A stretch of 64,000 bases of DNA from Psychroserpens ponticola (GTDB lineage: Bacteria; Bacteroidota; Bacteroidia; Flavobacteriales; Flavobacteriaceae): the NCBI RefSeq assembly GCF_023556315.2, contig NZ_CP116221.1, positions 3,920,001-3,984,000 on the forward strand, in the 5' to 3' direction. Made by a program: the position numbers and the translations under genes. Shown piece by piece: positions 26,091 to 34,907 of this stretch (within the stretch, counting starts at the first letter, position 1; every line of letters begins with the position of its first letter). The notes under the pieces were generated by a model, which ran no database searches, was not told the DNA's origin, and worked only from the letters and a program-made list of their open reading frames with translations.

Positions 26091-27199
26091 TAAAACTCAA
26101 ACTTCAATTGAACACTAATTGGTTTTTCAATCGTTTTAACTTTTTTAGTTTTTGAAGTTTCAGTATTTAAGTTAGATAATGAAATGCCTAATAAACGTAC
26201 AGAATTATTAAGTCTTTCTTGATACAATAAATCTTTCGCAGTATCGAGTATGATGTTTTTATCATTTATAAAATAAGGCAAAGTTTTGCTTCGTGTTTGG
26301 AGCGTAAAATCACTGTACTTAATTTTAAGTGTTATCGTTTTTCCTGCAACATTACTTTTGTTTAGTCGTTTTGAAACTTCTTCAGCTATATGATCAAGCT
26401 TCTCAAGCATAAAAACTTCAGAAGATAAGTTTTTACTAAATGTACGTTCGGCAGCCAGAGATTTTCTAATGCGATTTGGTTTCACTTCGCTATTATGAAT
26501 TCCTCGAACCACATGATAATAATAGCGTCCAGATTTTCCGAAGTTATCATCAAGATATTCTAGAGATTTAGATTTTAAATCTGCGCCTGTAAAAATGCCT
26601 TTTTGATACATTTTTTCGGATGTAACCTTACCAACACCATAAAATTTTCTGATATCTAGGACTTCTAAAAACTGAAGCACTTCTTCTGGATTTACAGTTT
26701 TTTGTCCGTTAGGCTTATTATAATCACTAGCGACTTTGGCAATAAATTTATTGATTGAAATTCCTGCAGAAGCAGTTAAACCAACCTCATTAAAAATTCG
26801 AGTTCGGATCTCTTCAGCAATTAATGATGCACTCGGATTTCCTTTTTTGTTTTCGGTGACATCAAGATAGGCTTCGTCGAGGGATAGAGGCTCTACTAAA
26901 TCTGTATAATCATAAAAGATGCGTCGTACGTGTTTAGAAATTTCTGTATAGCGTGCAAAATCGGTTCTTACAAAGATTAATTCCGGACACAATTTAATTG
27001 CTAACCTGCCAGACATCGCACTTTTTACACCAAATGTTCTAGCCTCATAACTTGCTGCGCTAATCACACCTCGAATACCTCCACCACCAACAGCAATCGC
27101 TTTACCTTTAAGTTCAGGATTATCCATTTGCGCTACAGAAGCATAAAAAGCATCCATATCGACGTGAATAATTTTTCTTATTGGTAAGGTGTTCATCAT
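26090..27199 (-). CDS. dinB: DNA polymerase IV
   Basis: A Y-family translesion polymerase (369 aa). The catalytic acids are in HVDMDAFYASV and SLDEAYLDVT; AASYEARTFGVKSAM is the family finger motif; two helix-hairpin-helix-like segments follow (KFIAKVASDYNKP, KFYGVGKVT). The C-terminus ends SVQLKFEF, which looks like a beta-clamp binding peptide. It is divergent from the YjdF-like gene, with both -7 boxes within 20 bp. No LexA-like operator was recognised. Confidence 0.95.
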   Translation of the reverse strand: MMNTLPIRKIIHVDMDAFYASVAQMDNPELKGKAIAVGGGGIRGVISAASYEARTFGVKSAMSGRLAIKLCPELIFVRTDFARYTEISKHVRRIFYDYTDLVEPLSLDEAYLDVTENKKGNPSASLIAEEIRTRIFNEVGLTASAGISINKFIAKVASDYNKPNGQKTVNPEEVLQFLEVLDIRKFYGVGKVTSEKMYQKGIFTGADLKSKSLEYLDDNFGKSGRYYYHVVRGIHNSEVKPNRIRKSLAAERTFSKNLSSEVFMLEKLDHIAEEVSKRLNKSNVAGKTITLKIKYSDFTLQTRSKTLPYFINDKNIILDTAKDLLYQERLNNSVRLLGISLSNLNTETSKTKKVKTIEKPISVQLKFEF

Positions 27200-27203
27200 A
27201 AAA

Positions 27204-27211
27204 CAAATTTA
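27204..27211 (-). promoter_or_regulatory. -7 box of dinB, 4 nt before ATG
   Basis: TAAATTTG on the minus strand ends at 27204; the dinB ATG begins at 27199, only four bases later. A transcript from this box would start at or near the A of ATG. Confidence 0.5.
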
Positions 27212-27214
27212 TGA

Positions 27215-27222
27215 TATCTTTG
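27215..27222 (+). promoter_or_regulatory. -7 box of the YjdF-like gene
   Basis: TATCTTTG, perfect TAnnTTTG, ends eight bases before the ATG at 27231. It rules out the in-frame upstream ATG at 27189 and overlaps the divergent dinB promoter region. Confidence 0.5.
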
Positions 27223-27230
27223 ATTCATTT

Positions 27231-27827
27231 ATGAAACTTATATATACACTTTTAGGAGTATTACTTTTATTATTTGTTTGGTCAGCTATAAAACCTTTCG
27301 AATATTTTACTTGGTTCTTAGAAGTTTTGCCTGCTATACTTGGGGTTTTTGTTCTCATTATAACATTCAGAAAGTTTAGATTTACAAACTTTATCTACAT
27401 CCTTATTTTTTTTCATTGTGTAATTTTAATTATTGGTGGTCATTATACATATGCTGAAGTGCCATTATTTGATTGGATTCAGGAGACTTTTAATCACACC
27501 AGAAATAATTACGATAAAGTTGGTCATTTTGCTCAAGGGTTTGTTCCTGCTATGATTGCAAGAGAATTGTTAATTCGAAAACATGTAGTTAATTCAAATA
27601 ATTGGTTAAACTTTATTATCGTATGTATTGCAATGGCAATTAGCGTTACTTATGAATTTATTGAATGGGCAGTTTCTTTAGGAACTGGAGAAGGAGGAGA
27701 TTCCTTTTTAGGTACTCAAGGCTATATTTGGGATACTCAATCGGATATGCTTTATGCTTCTATTGGAGCAATTTTAAGTTTGGTTCTTTTTGGTAAATAT
27801 CATTCAATTCAAATTAGAAAATTATAA
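27231..27827 (+). CDS. YjdF-like (DUF2238) inner-membrane protein
   Basis: A 198-residue membrane protein with about six hydrophobic segments. The motif NYDKVGHFAQGFVPAMIARE, followed by a conserved Glu in YEFIEWAVSL and WDTQSDMLYASIGA, is diagnostic of the DUF2238/YjdF family. Its function is unknown. I use the ATG at 27231, because an earlier in-frame ATG at 27189 would overlap the divergent dinB start and lie upstream of the -7 box at 27215. A CYTH gene follows after 20 nt. Confidence 0.83.
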   Translation: MKLIYTLLGVLLLLFVWSAIKPFEYFTWFLEVLPAILGVFVLIITFRKFRFTNFIYILIFFHCVILIIGGHYTYAEVPLFDWIQETFNHTRNNYDKVGHFAQGFVPAMIARELLIRKHVVNSNNWLNFIIVCIAMAISVTYEFIEWAVSLGTGEGGDSFLGTQGYIWDTQSDMLYASIGAILSLVLFGKYHSIQIRKL

Positions 27828-27847
27828 CACGACTGTTAATAATAGAC

Positions 27848-28315
27848 ATGATTGAAATAGAACGCAAATTTTTAGTGATTTCAGAAGATTTTAAAACAGA
27901 ATCTTTCAAACACACACGAATTATTCAAGGGTTTTTAAATACTGACCCTAATCGTACTGTTCGTGTTAGGCTTAAGGGAGAAATAGGATACTTGACAGTA
28001 AAAGGCAAGTCAACTAATGATGGTTTGAAGCGTTTTGAGTGGGAAAAAGAAATTTCGAAAAGTGATGCTAAAGCACTTTTAAATTTATGCGAAGAAGGCA
28101 TTATTGATAAAATGCGATACGAAGTTAAAGCTGGAAAACATGTCTTTGAAATCGATGAATTTTTTGTAGATAATGAAGGTTTGATTGTTGCAGAAGTTGA
28201 GCTTGAACATGAAAACGAAAAGTTTGAATTACCGGATTGGTTAGGAAAAGAAGTCACTGGTGATATTAAATATTATAATTCTCAATTAAGTCTAATGCCA
28301 TATAAAACATGGTAG
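27848..28315 (+). CDS. CYTH-domain (class IV adenylate cyclase/triphosphatase-like) protein
   Basis: A 155-residue CYTH protein. It begins with the diagnostic EIERKFLV and keeps the charged strands of the triphosphate tunnel: VRVRLKG, LTVKGKS, FEWEKEIS, and EIDEF plus VAEVELEHENE. It is expected to bind or hydrolyse inorganic triphosphate or a nucleoside triphosphate with Mg2+. There is no CHAD domain. It follows the YjdF-like gene in a likely operon. Confidence 0.9.
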   Translation: MIEIERKFLVISEDFKTESFKHTRIIQGFLNTDPNRTVRVRLKGEIGYLTVKGKSTNDGLKRFEWEKEISKSDAKALLNLCEEGIIDKMRYEVKAGKHVFEIDEFFVDNEGLIVAEVELEHENEKFELPDWLGKEVTGDIKYYNSQLSLMPYKTW

Positions 28316-28329
28316 AAAACATATAAATA

Positions 28330-28851
28330 ATGAATAAAATTCTAGTTACACTTTGTCTCGTTTTAGTTTGTTCGGCTTGTAAAGAAAATACTATATCATC
28401 GGTTGAACTAATTAACAATGATATTAAAGAAGTTGTTGAAACAAAAGATGTTGAAGATAAAAAATCAGTTAGAGAACTTAAAAAAGAACTCACATCAAAA
28501 GGCTTTCAAATCTTTGATTATGTTGATGAAAAAACTCAAGACACTATTATTATGCAGCAGTATTTTATTGCATTTTTAAAGCGTGGATCAGTTCGTAATC
28601 AAAATGAAGAAGAAGCGACTCAGCTTCAGACGGCACATTTAGCCCATTTAGGTAAGATGTATGAATTGGGTTATGCAGATATATCAGGTCCTTTTGGAGA
28701 TGATGGTGATATTCGTGGCATTACAATTTATAATGTTCCGAATCAAAAAATGGCAGATAGTTTAGCTAATTCTGATCCAATGGTTAAAGCTGGTCGTCTC
28801 CAAATTGAAATTCATCCATGGTGGGCAGCAAAGGGTTTTTCGTTACGATAA
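28330..28851 (+). CDS. YciI-like domain lipoprotein
   Basis: A 173-residue lipoprotein. The lipobox LVCSAC gives lipidated Cys17. After a charged linker (about 20-70), the C-terminal part (about 75-173) looks like a YciI/YCII-related ferredoxin-like domain: FIAFLKRG, LQTAHLAHLGKMYELGYADISGP and DIRGITIYNV. His in TAHLAHL fits the conserved catalytic-type His of that family. Its function is unknown. It is the last gene before a bidirectional terminator. Confidence 0.75.
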   Translation: MNKILVTLCLVLVCSACKENTISSVELINNDIKEVVETKDVEDKKSVRELKKELTSKGFQIFDYVDEKTQDTIIMQQYFIAFLKRGSVRNQNEEEATQLQTAHLAHLGKMYELGYADISGPFGDDGDIRGITIYNVPNQKMADSLANSDPMVKAGRLQIEIHPWWAAKGFSLR

Positions 28852-28856
28852 GACAT

Positions 28857-28890
28857 AAAAAAAGCCACTCTATTGAATGGCTTTTTTTAT
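28857..28890. terminator. Bidirectional terminator
   Basis: Stem AAAAAAAGCCA / TGGCTTTTTTT, with a partly paired interior, between convergent genes at 28851 and 28907. Confidence 0.8.
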
Positions 28891-28906
28891 ACTGTTATAA
28901 AGTGTT

Positions 28907-29422
28907 TTAGGCTTTCTTAGCACAACACGCTTCTTTGCAATCTTTAGCACAAGCCATTTTTTCAGCTTTTGTCTTATTTGCACAAGATGCTTTGTCACAT
29001 TTTCCTGAACATTCATGCTTTTCAGAAGAGAAAGACTTAACGGTTTTCATGTCTTTTACTTTGTAAGTACCTCCTGCTTTTGCGACTGCTTCTTCTAAAG
29101 AATTAGTGGTTACTTTAGCTTCATCATATTCTACCATTGCGATTTCTTTTTCAAAATCAACTTTAGCAGATTTAACACCATCCATTTTAGCAATTTTCTT
29201 CTCTATGGTTTTTGCACATCCCATTGCACAAGTCATTCCTTCAATACCAAATTCTGCTTTTGCATATGTGGCATTAGGATCTAATTGCTTTGCTTCATTT
29301 GTATTGATTTCTGAAGCAACTTCAGTTTCAATAGTTTTAACCTCAGGTTTTGCATCATTTTTACAAGCTATAACGCTTACAGATATTAAAGCAACAACTA
29401 ATATGTTTTTTAATGTATTCAT
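28907..29422 (-). CDS. Lipoprotein with heavy-metal-associated domain and Cys-rich tail
   Basis: A 171-residue lipoprotein. The lipobox VSVIAC places the lipidated Cys at about 20. One HMA domain covers about 53-125; its metal loop reads GMTCAMGC, that is CxxxC instead of the usual CxxC. The last 35 residues hold nine cysteines (CSGKC...SC...AC...DC...ACC) and many Lys, which looks like a second metal-binding segment. It is probably a periplasm-facing copper or other soft-metal binder. The start is MNTLKN at 29422; the frame is open upstream, but a -7 box (29447-29454) lies there. Confidence 0.82.
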   Translation of the reverse strand: MNTLKNILVVALISVSVIACKNDAKPEVKTIETEVASEINTNEAKQLDPNATYAKAEFGIEGMTCAMGCAKTIEKKIAKMDGVKSAKVDFEKEIAMVEYDEAKVTTNSLEEAVAKAGGTYKVKDMKTVKSFSSEKHECSGKCDKASCANKTKAEKMACAKDCKEACCAKKA

Positions 29423-29446
29423 AGTTTTTAAATATTGTATTTGTAA

Positions 29447-29454
29447 CAAACTTA
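29447..29454 (-). promoter_or_regulatory. -7 box of the HMA lipoprotein gene
   Basis: TAAGTTTG on the minus strand, perfect TAnnTTTG, 24 nt before the ATG at 29422. It overlaps an upstream in-frame ATG (29449) and so supports the later start. Confidence 0.5.
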
Positions 29455-29516
29455 ATAAATATTGATGTTCCTTGCATGAAAATTAACGAATTTTGTGACC
29501 TGGTTAAAAGATTGTT

Positions 29517-30395
29517 ATGAAAAACACTAATAGTAAGTGGTTGTATTTAATTGTTTTAGCTTTAATTTGGGGAAGCTCTTTTATTTTAATAAAGAAGGCA
29601 CTTTTAGGATTGTCTCCCTATCAATTAGGTGCTTTGCGAACAATTATAACAGGAGTTTTTCTTTTCATTGTTGGTTTTAAGAGCATTAAATCTATTAAAA
29701 ATAACGAATGGAAATGGGTGATACTATCAGGATTTTTAGGATCATTTTTTCCAGCATTTTTATTTGCTGTCGCAGAAACAGAAATTGATAGTGCTGTCAC
29801 TTCAATTTTAAACTCTTTAGTTCCCTTGAATACAGTATTATTCGGCTTTTCAATCTTTAAAATTGCATCTACAAGACGACAAGTTTTAGGTGTAATTATT
29901 GGTTTTATAGGAACTAGTATTTTGATTTTGAAAGGTGCCGAACTCAATCCTAATCAAAATTATTTATTTTCTGGATATATTATTATTGCCACATGTATGT
30001 ATGCACTTAATGTGAATATTATTAAAAAACATTTACAACATGTAAAGCCTTTGAGTATTGCAACTGGAAATTATATTGCGATTATAATACCAGCTATTAT
30101 TGTCCTTTGTTTTACTGATTTTTTCAATGAGAATACTTATACACATCCTGATTTTAAAATGTCACTAGTATATATTGTTATTTTATCCCTTTTTGGAACT
30201 GCTTTAGCTAAGGTTTTGTTTAATACTTTGGTACAAATTTCAACGCCAGTTTTTGCATCTTCTGTAACTTACTTAATGCCTTTGGTTGCTTTAGTTTGGG
30301 GCTTACTAGATGGCGAAGGTTTTAGTTCAACACAAGCTTTAGGAAGTTTCATTATCTTAGTTGGAGTCTATCTTTCGCATAAACGAAAGCGATAA
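29517..30395 (+). CDS. EamA/DMT-family transporter
   Basis: A ten-helix inner-membrane exporter of 292 aa built from two EamA repeats. The first begins LALIWGSSFILIKKAL, the second about residue 150. GTALAKVLFNTLVQISTPVFASSVTYLMPLVALVWG is the conserved region of the second repeat. It probably exports small metabolites such as amino acids or drugs; the substrate is unknown. It has its own transcription unit with a terminator at 30394-30430. Confidence 0.9.
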   Translation: MKNTNSKWLYLIVLALIWGSSFILIKKALLGLSPYQLGALRTIITGVFLFIVGFKSIKSIKNNEWKWVILSGFLGSFFPAFLFAVAETEIDSAVTSILNSLVPLNTVLFGFSIFKIASTRRQVLGVIIGFIGTSILILKGAELNPNQNYLFSGYIIIATCMYALNVNIIKKHLQHVKPLSIATGNYIAIIIPAIIVLCFTDFFNENTYTHPDFKMSLVYIVILSLFGTALAKVLFNTLVQISTPVFASSVTYLMPLVALVWGLLDGEGFSSTQALGSFIILVGVYLSHKRKR

Positions 30396-30430
30396 AAAAA
30401 TCCGAAACATTTCTGCTTCGGATTTTTTAA
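30394..30430. terminator. Bidirectional terminator
   Basis: Stem AAATCCGAA / TTCGGATTT with A and T runs on either side, between the convergent EamA and M16 genes. Confidence 0.8.
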
Positions 30431-30449
30431 TTAGTTATTCTAATCTTTA

Positions 30450-32549
30450 TTAATTAAAATCGGCATCAGTAACGCCTTCATTAAACTTAACCTCTGTTGA
30501 GTTTAAAATAATAACTTGTGGTCCTGCGGTTATTTTCTGAGTATGAGGTATCATTACTCCATTAATATCTTGGTAATCAGAAAAATCAAAAGTAGTAGTG
30601 ATGCTTTGGCCTTGTTGTTCGCTAGTTGATTCTGTGCGAACTAAGTAACCCGTTTCTACATCATAGTATCTACTTGACACATCGTCTCCTTTAGTCACTA
30701 TAATCTTATAAGCATCTTTACCTTCAACAGTTGAAATCGTCTCCAATTTCATATTAGCAACATCAAGGTATAATTCTGTAAATAAACCTTTTTCAGCTTT
30801 CTTGTTTGAAAGTTCATCTTCAGTCATTGGTATTTTCATTCCTTGTTGTTCTTTGTAACCAGTTGCACCATCAAACTTTTCTTTCATAACTGTTCCCATA
30901 CCTTCTATAATCATTTCCATAGATTCCTTATTAGGAGCCATAGCTTTTATAACAGCTTTAGGTTTGTAAGGAGCACCAACAATAGTTACATCTGCATTAT
31001 TTAATAATGTTTTGATGTTTTGTAATTTGTCTTTTCCTCCAACTGCGCTTAAGTAACTAGCAATAACAGTTTCAGCTGTTACTCCAGAAGGGATTGGCTT
31101 AGAGAATACTGGCTTATCAACAGCATTTGCATATTTATCGTAATATTTAATAGGAATTCCTGTTTTTTCAAGGTTTTCTAAAACTTCACTTCCTTTACCT
31201 ATAACTACGATTCTAGCATTTTCAGCTTTCATGTATTTGTTTGCTACACGTTTTACATCGTCTGCAGTAACTGCATTAATTTTTTGTAAATATGTCGTAT
31301 AGAAATTTTTCGGCAAGTTATTTAACTTAATATTTAAAGCATAACGTGCTACGGTTTGTGGATCTTCTAATCCCATGATAAAATTACCAACGTATTTTGC
31401 TTTTGCATCTTTAAGCGTTTGAGATTCTACAGTCTCAGTCTTAATACGGTTAATTTCTTTCATGGTTTCAACTACAGCACTGTCTGTAACCATGTTTCTC
31501 ACTTTTGCACCTGCACTAAAACTTCCAGCACCATATCTATTAGCTCTTAATCTTGAATAAGCACCATAAGTATATCCTTTGTCTTCACGTAAGTTTTTAA
31601 ACAAATAACCAGAAAAACCAGATCCTAAAATGTCATTTGTAATAAGTGCTGCATGAAAATCTTCATCATTCATTTTTAAATCAACACTATTCTTAACTGA
31701 AATACTTGATTGAGATGCATTTGGTAAATCCACAAAATTAATTTGGGTGTATTGGGCATTTGGATTAACTGCAGGAACTGTAGTTGACACATCGATAGAC
31801 TTTTCCCAATCACTAAAATATTTCTTAACCTGTTTTCTAACAGTACTTAAATCAACATCTCCAATAATTACTAAATAAGCATTATTAGGGTTGAAGTGTT
31901 TTTCATAAAATGCAACGGCATCACCAAAAGTGACATTATTAATTGTTTCTTCAGTAACAAATTCTCCATAAGGATGTTTTGCACCATATAATAAAGCATC
32001 ACCAACACGATCACCAATAGCATCGATATCTTTTTCTTCAGTTTTTAAACCTTCAATAAATCTTTCTTTTTCCTTGTTAAATTCTTCTTCAGTTAACAAA
32101 GGATTGATAGCAGCATCTGCCATTAATTCTAATATTCTTTCCGAATATTTTGAAAGTGATCTCGCAAAACCACCATTAATACCTAGGTTTAAATTGGCAC
32201 CTAAAAAATCTATTTCTTCATTAAAATCGTCCTTAGTAATAGTTGTAGTTCCATTTCCTAACATCGATCCTATAAGACTTTCAATACCAGCTTTTGCTCC
32301 TGTCGAAAATGGCTTGTTATCAATATTTAAAGAATACGTAACTCTTGGCAGTTTATGGTTTTCAACAACAAGAACTTTTAATCCATTTTTTAGTTCAAAT
32401 TCACTAGGGACTTCTAAAGTAATTGACGGTTCTGGTCCTGGTTTTGGCTGAATTGATCTATCTAACTGTGCATTTACACTAACTACTGACATTAAGAACA
32501 GTAAAATAAATGCTGATAATTTCGTTTTCATATTATATATAGTTTTCAT
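30450..32549 (-). CDS. M16-family peptidase-like subunit, catalytically inactive, with extra C-terminal domain
   Basis: An exported protein of about 699 aa. Signal peptide ends near SVNAQ. Two M16 domains follow (to about 490), but the zinc motif HxxEH is absent; the matching segment reads IESLIGSMLGNG, so it is an inactive partner. The block NLREDKGYTYGAYSRL is the typical substrate-binding R/Y motif. A C-terminal beta-rich domain (about 500-699) resembles LolA-like lipoprotein-binding folds. It begins just after the stop of the active M16 gene (start taken at 32549; 32531 is also possible), so they likely form a heterodimer. Confidence 0.88.
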   Translation of the reverse strand: MKTIYNMKTKLSAFILLFLMSVVSVNAQLDRSIQPKPGPEPSITLEVPSEFELKNGLKVLVVENHKLPRVTYSLNIDNKPFSTGAKAGIESLIGSMLGNGTTTITKDDFNEEIDFLGANLNLGINGGFARSLSKYSERILELMADAAINPLLTEEEFNKEKERFIEGLKTEEKDIDAIGDRVGDALLYGAKHPYGEFVTEETINNVTFGDAVAFYEKHFNPNNAYLVIIGDVDLSTVRKQVKKYFSDWEKSIDVSTTVPAVNPNAQYTQINFVDLPNASQSSISVKNSVDLKMNDEDFHAALITNDILGSGFSGYLFKNLREDKGYTYGAYSRLRANRYGAGSFSAGAKVRNMVTDSAVVETMKEINRIKTETVESQTLKDAKAKYVGNFIMGLEDPQTVARYALNIKLNNLPKNFYTTYLQKINAVTADDVKRVANKYMKAENARIVVIGKGSEVLENLEKTGIPIKYYDKYANAVDKPVFSKPIPSGVTAETVIASYLSAVGGKDKLQNIKTLLNNADVTIVGAPYKPKAVIKAMAPNKESMEMIIEGMGTVMKEKFDGATGYKEQQGMKIPMTEDELSNKKAEKGLFTELYLDVANMKLETISTVEGKDAYKIIVTKGDDVSSRYYDVETGYLVRTESTSEQQGQSITTTFDFSDYQDINGVMIPHTQKITAGPQVIILNSTEVKFNEGVTDADFN

Positions 32550-32550
32550 C

Positions 32551-33879
32551 TTATTGTTCATCTGTTTGAGGTAAGTATTCAATTTCAACACGTTGATTTG
32601 GACTTAAATATTTTTTAGCAGCAGCCTGAATGTCTTCTCTTGTAATAGATCTGTATATTTCAATTTCTTTATTGATTAAATTTACATCACCATATAAAAG
32701 GTAGTACTTTGCGAGTGATTCTGCAATACCTTCAATACCAGAGTTTGCATTTACAAATTGATTTTCAAATTGATTGATTAGTTTTTGGTGATCACGTTCA
32801 GTAATTAATTCGGTTTGCATTTTAGTTACCTCTTCATCAATTTCAGTTAATAAAGTCTCTAAACCAACTTCACCTAATGGAAGTGCAAACATGGCAAATA
32901 TGTTATAATCCATTTGTGGAATATTTACGGCCTGAACAGCTAATGCTTGTTTTTGGTTATCAACTAATTTCTTATAAAGTACAGAGCTTTTCCCTCCACT
33001 TAAATATGAAGAAATCATATCTAAAATATAAGCATCTCTTGTTCCAAATCCAGGTGTTCTGTAAGCTGCAAGTATCGCTGGAATTTGAATGTTTTTATCG
33101 TAAGCCTTCGCTTTTTCTGTAACAGTAATTGGTTGCTCTTTACTGAAATTTCTAACCACTTCAGATCCTCTTTTAACTTCATTAAAGTATTTCTTTACTA
33201 AGTCTTTAGTTTCACCAGAATCAATATCACCAGCTACTATTAAAACAGCATTATTTGGACTGTAATAATCTTTAAAATAGGTGTTAAATTCCTCTAGAGT
33301 AGAAGCGTCTAAGTCTTCCATAAAGCCAATATTTGGGTTTTTATAAGGGTGTACTTTAAAAAGATTCTTTCCTAAAGTTTCAAAGATTTTACCGTAAGGT
33401 GATTCATAACGTTGTCGCTTTTCTTCTTTAACAACTTCGTTTTGTGTATCAACACCAACTTGATCAATTACAGGATGTAACATACGTTCAGATTCTAACC
33501 AAAGCCCTAATTCTAATTTATTAGAAGGAAAGATGTCATAATAATAGGTTCTGTCTTGTGACGTGTTTGCATTTAATCTTCCGCCATTTGCTAGAACTAT
33601 GTTTGCAAATTCTCCACGTCCAATATTTTCTGTTCCTTCAAATAAAAGGTGCTCAAAAAAGTGAGCAAATCCTGTTCGAGGTGCTTCAGCAGTTCCTCCT
33701 GCATCTTTTCCTCCAACATTATACATAACGGATGTGATAACTACTGGAGCAGTGTTATCTTGATGAAGAATAACATGTAATCCATTGTCTAGATCAAATT
33801 CTTCAAATTTAACTTCTTGTGCAGATGTAGCAAATATTGCAAGTACAAAAGCAGCTAAAGTAAATAAGCCTTTTTTCAT
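32551..33879 (-). CDS. M16-family zinc peptidase, active subunit
   Basis: An exported insulinase-like peptidase (442 aa) with a signal peptide of about 20 residues. The zinc site HFFEHLLFEGT (HxxEH) is intact near residue 68, and the third ligand is probably the Glu in NEVVKEEKRQ. Its partner is the inactive paralogue immediately downstream. Such pairs degrade peptides in the periplasm or outer membrane in Bacteroidota. The leader is about 60 nt from a perfect -7 box. Confidence 0.92.
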   Translation of the reverse strand: MKKGLFTLAAFVLAIFATSAQEVKFEEFDLDNGLHVILHQDNTAPVVITSVMYNVGGKDAGGTAEAPRTGFAHFFEHLLFEGTENIGRGEFANIVLANGGRLNANTSQDRTYYYDIFPSNKLELGLWLESERMLHPVIDQVGVDTQNEVVKEEKRQRYESPYGKIFETLGKNLFKVHPYKNPNIGFMEDLDASTLEEFNTYFKDYYSPNNAVLIVAGDIDSGETKDLVKKYFNEVKRGSEVVRNFSKEQPITVTEKAKAYDKNIQIPAILAAYRTPGFGTRDAYILDMISSYLSGGKSSVLYKKLVDNQKQALAVQAVNIPQMDYNIFAMFALPLGEVGLETLLTEIDEEVTKMQTELITERDHQKLINQFENQFVNANSGIEGIAESLAKYYLLYGDVNLINKEIEIYRSITREDIQAAAKKYLSPNQRVEIEYLPQTDEQ

Positions 33880-33949
33880 TGTGAGTTTGTTTTAAATTAG
33901 TTTTACGAGTTGTAAGTGTTCTTATAACGTGAAATGTTACAATGTTTTA

Positions 33950-33957
33950 CAAAAATA
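33950..33957 (-). promoter_or_regulatory. -7 box of the M16 peptidase operon
   Basis: TATTTTTG on the minus strand, perfect TAnnTTTG, about 70 nt before the start at 33879. With the rplU promoter it accounts for the two functions visible in the 304-base gap 33880-34184; I see nothing else in the gap. Confidence 0.5.
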
Positions 33958-34091
33958 ATGATTAACTATTCTTTTTTAGTGGTTCTGATTCTAAAAAAAT
34001 CTTAAAATTCATATAATAGTCATTTTTTTTATGAATTTTTAATGGCTTCAATTCAAATAAACTATAATATTCCTCAATTTGTTTAAATCGT

Positions 34092-34122
34092 TTGTAAATT
34101 AATTAATTAGGATGTATATTTG
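34092..34122 (+). promoter_or_regulatory. Promoter of rplU-rpmA (TTG-N20-TATATTTG)
   Basis: TTG at 34092-34094, 20 nt spacer, TATATTTG at 34115-34122: a full match to the Bacteroidota consensus. The leader is about 55-60 nt; it could hold an autoregulatory site for L21, but I see no clear structure. Confidence 0.75.
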
Positions 34123-34184
34123 CACCCGCTTTCTGAAGAGAAAGTACACATTTTGAATAAAATAATTAATAAAAACGTTACGCT

Positions 34185-34868
34185 ATGTACGCAATTGTAG
34201 AGATAGCAGGGCATCAATTTAAAGTTGAAAAAGACCAAAAAGTTTTTGTTAACCGTTTAGCAACAGAAGAAGGTAAGAAAGTTTCTTTCGATAATGTTCT
34301 TTTAATAGGCGATGGTAACAATGTAACTTTAGGCGCCCCAGCTATAGACGGAGCACAAGTAAGTGCAAAAGTCTTAAAGCACCTTAAAGGTGATAAAGTA
34401 ATAGTCTTCAAAAAGAAAAGAAGAAAAGGTTACCGTGTTAAAAATGGACACAGACAATCTTTATCTGAAATCGTAATTGAAAGTATTGTTGCTTCAGGAG
34501 CAAAAAAAGCAACTCCAGCAAAAGCTGAGAAAGCTGCTCCGAAAAAAGAAACTAAAAAAGCTGAACCAAAAGTAGAAGCAAAAGCTGCTGCTCCAAAAAC
34601 TGAAGCTAAGAAATCAACTGGAAAAGCTGACGATTTAAAGAAAATCGAAGGTATTGGACCAAAGATTGCATCAACATTAGTTGAAGCAGGAATCGCAACT
34701 TATGCGGATTTAGCTAAAGCAGATTCTGCAAAAATTTCAGAAATCATCGCAGATGTTCGTGGAAACCACGTAACAGATACTTGGCCAGCACAAGCTCAAT
34801 TAGCTGCTGATGGTAAGTGGGATGAGTTAAAGAAATGGCAAGACGAATTAGACGGTGGAAAAGCGTAA
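34185..34868 (+). CDS. rplU: 50S ribosomal protein L21 with C-terminal extension
   Basis: The first 103 or so residues are a standard bL21 (MYAIVEIAGHQFKVEKDQ, then KRRKGYRVKNGHRQ). The normal protein stops here, but this one runs to 227 aa: an Ala/Lys/Pro-rich linker (about 105-148) leads to a small domain with a helix-hairpin-helix-like start (LKKIEGIGPKIASTLVEAGI) and WPAQAQLAADGKWDELKKWQ near the end. Such HhH tails occur on ribosomal proteins of Bacteroidota and may bind rRNA or DNA. It is cotranscribed with rpmA, 39 nt apart. Confidence 0.95.
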   Translation: MYAIVEIAGHQFKVEKDQKVFVNRLATEEGKKVSFDNVLLIGDGNNVTLGAPAIDGAQVSAKVLKHLKGDKVIVFKKKRRKGYRVKNGHRQSLSEIVIESIVASGAKKATPAKAEKAAPKKETKKAEPKVEAKAAAPKTEAKKSTGKADDLKKIEGIGPKIASTLVEAGIATYADLAKADSAKISEIIADVRGNHVTDTWPAQAQLAADGKWDELKKWQDELDGGKA

Positions 34869-34907
34869 GCTAACCACTTAAGTATAACAATATAAAACCT
34901 TAATACA

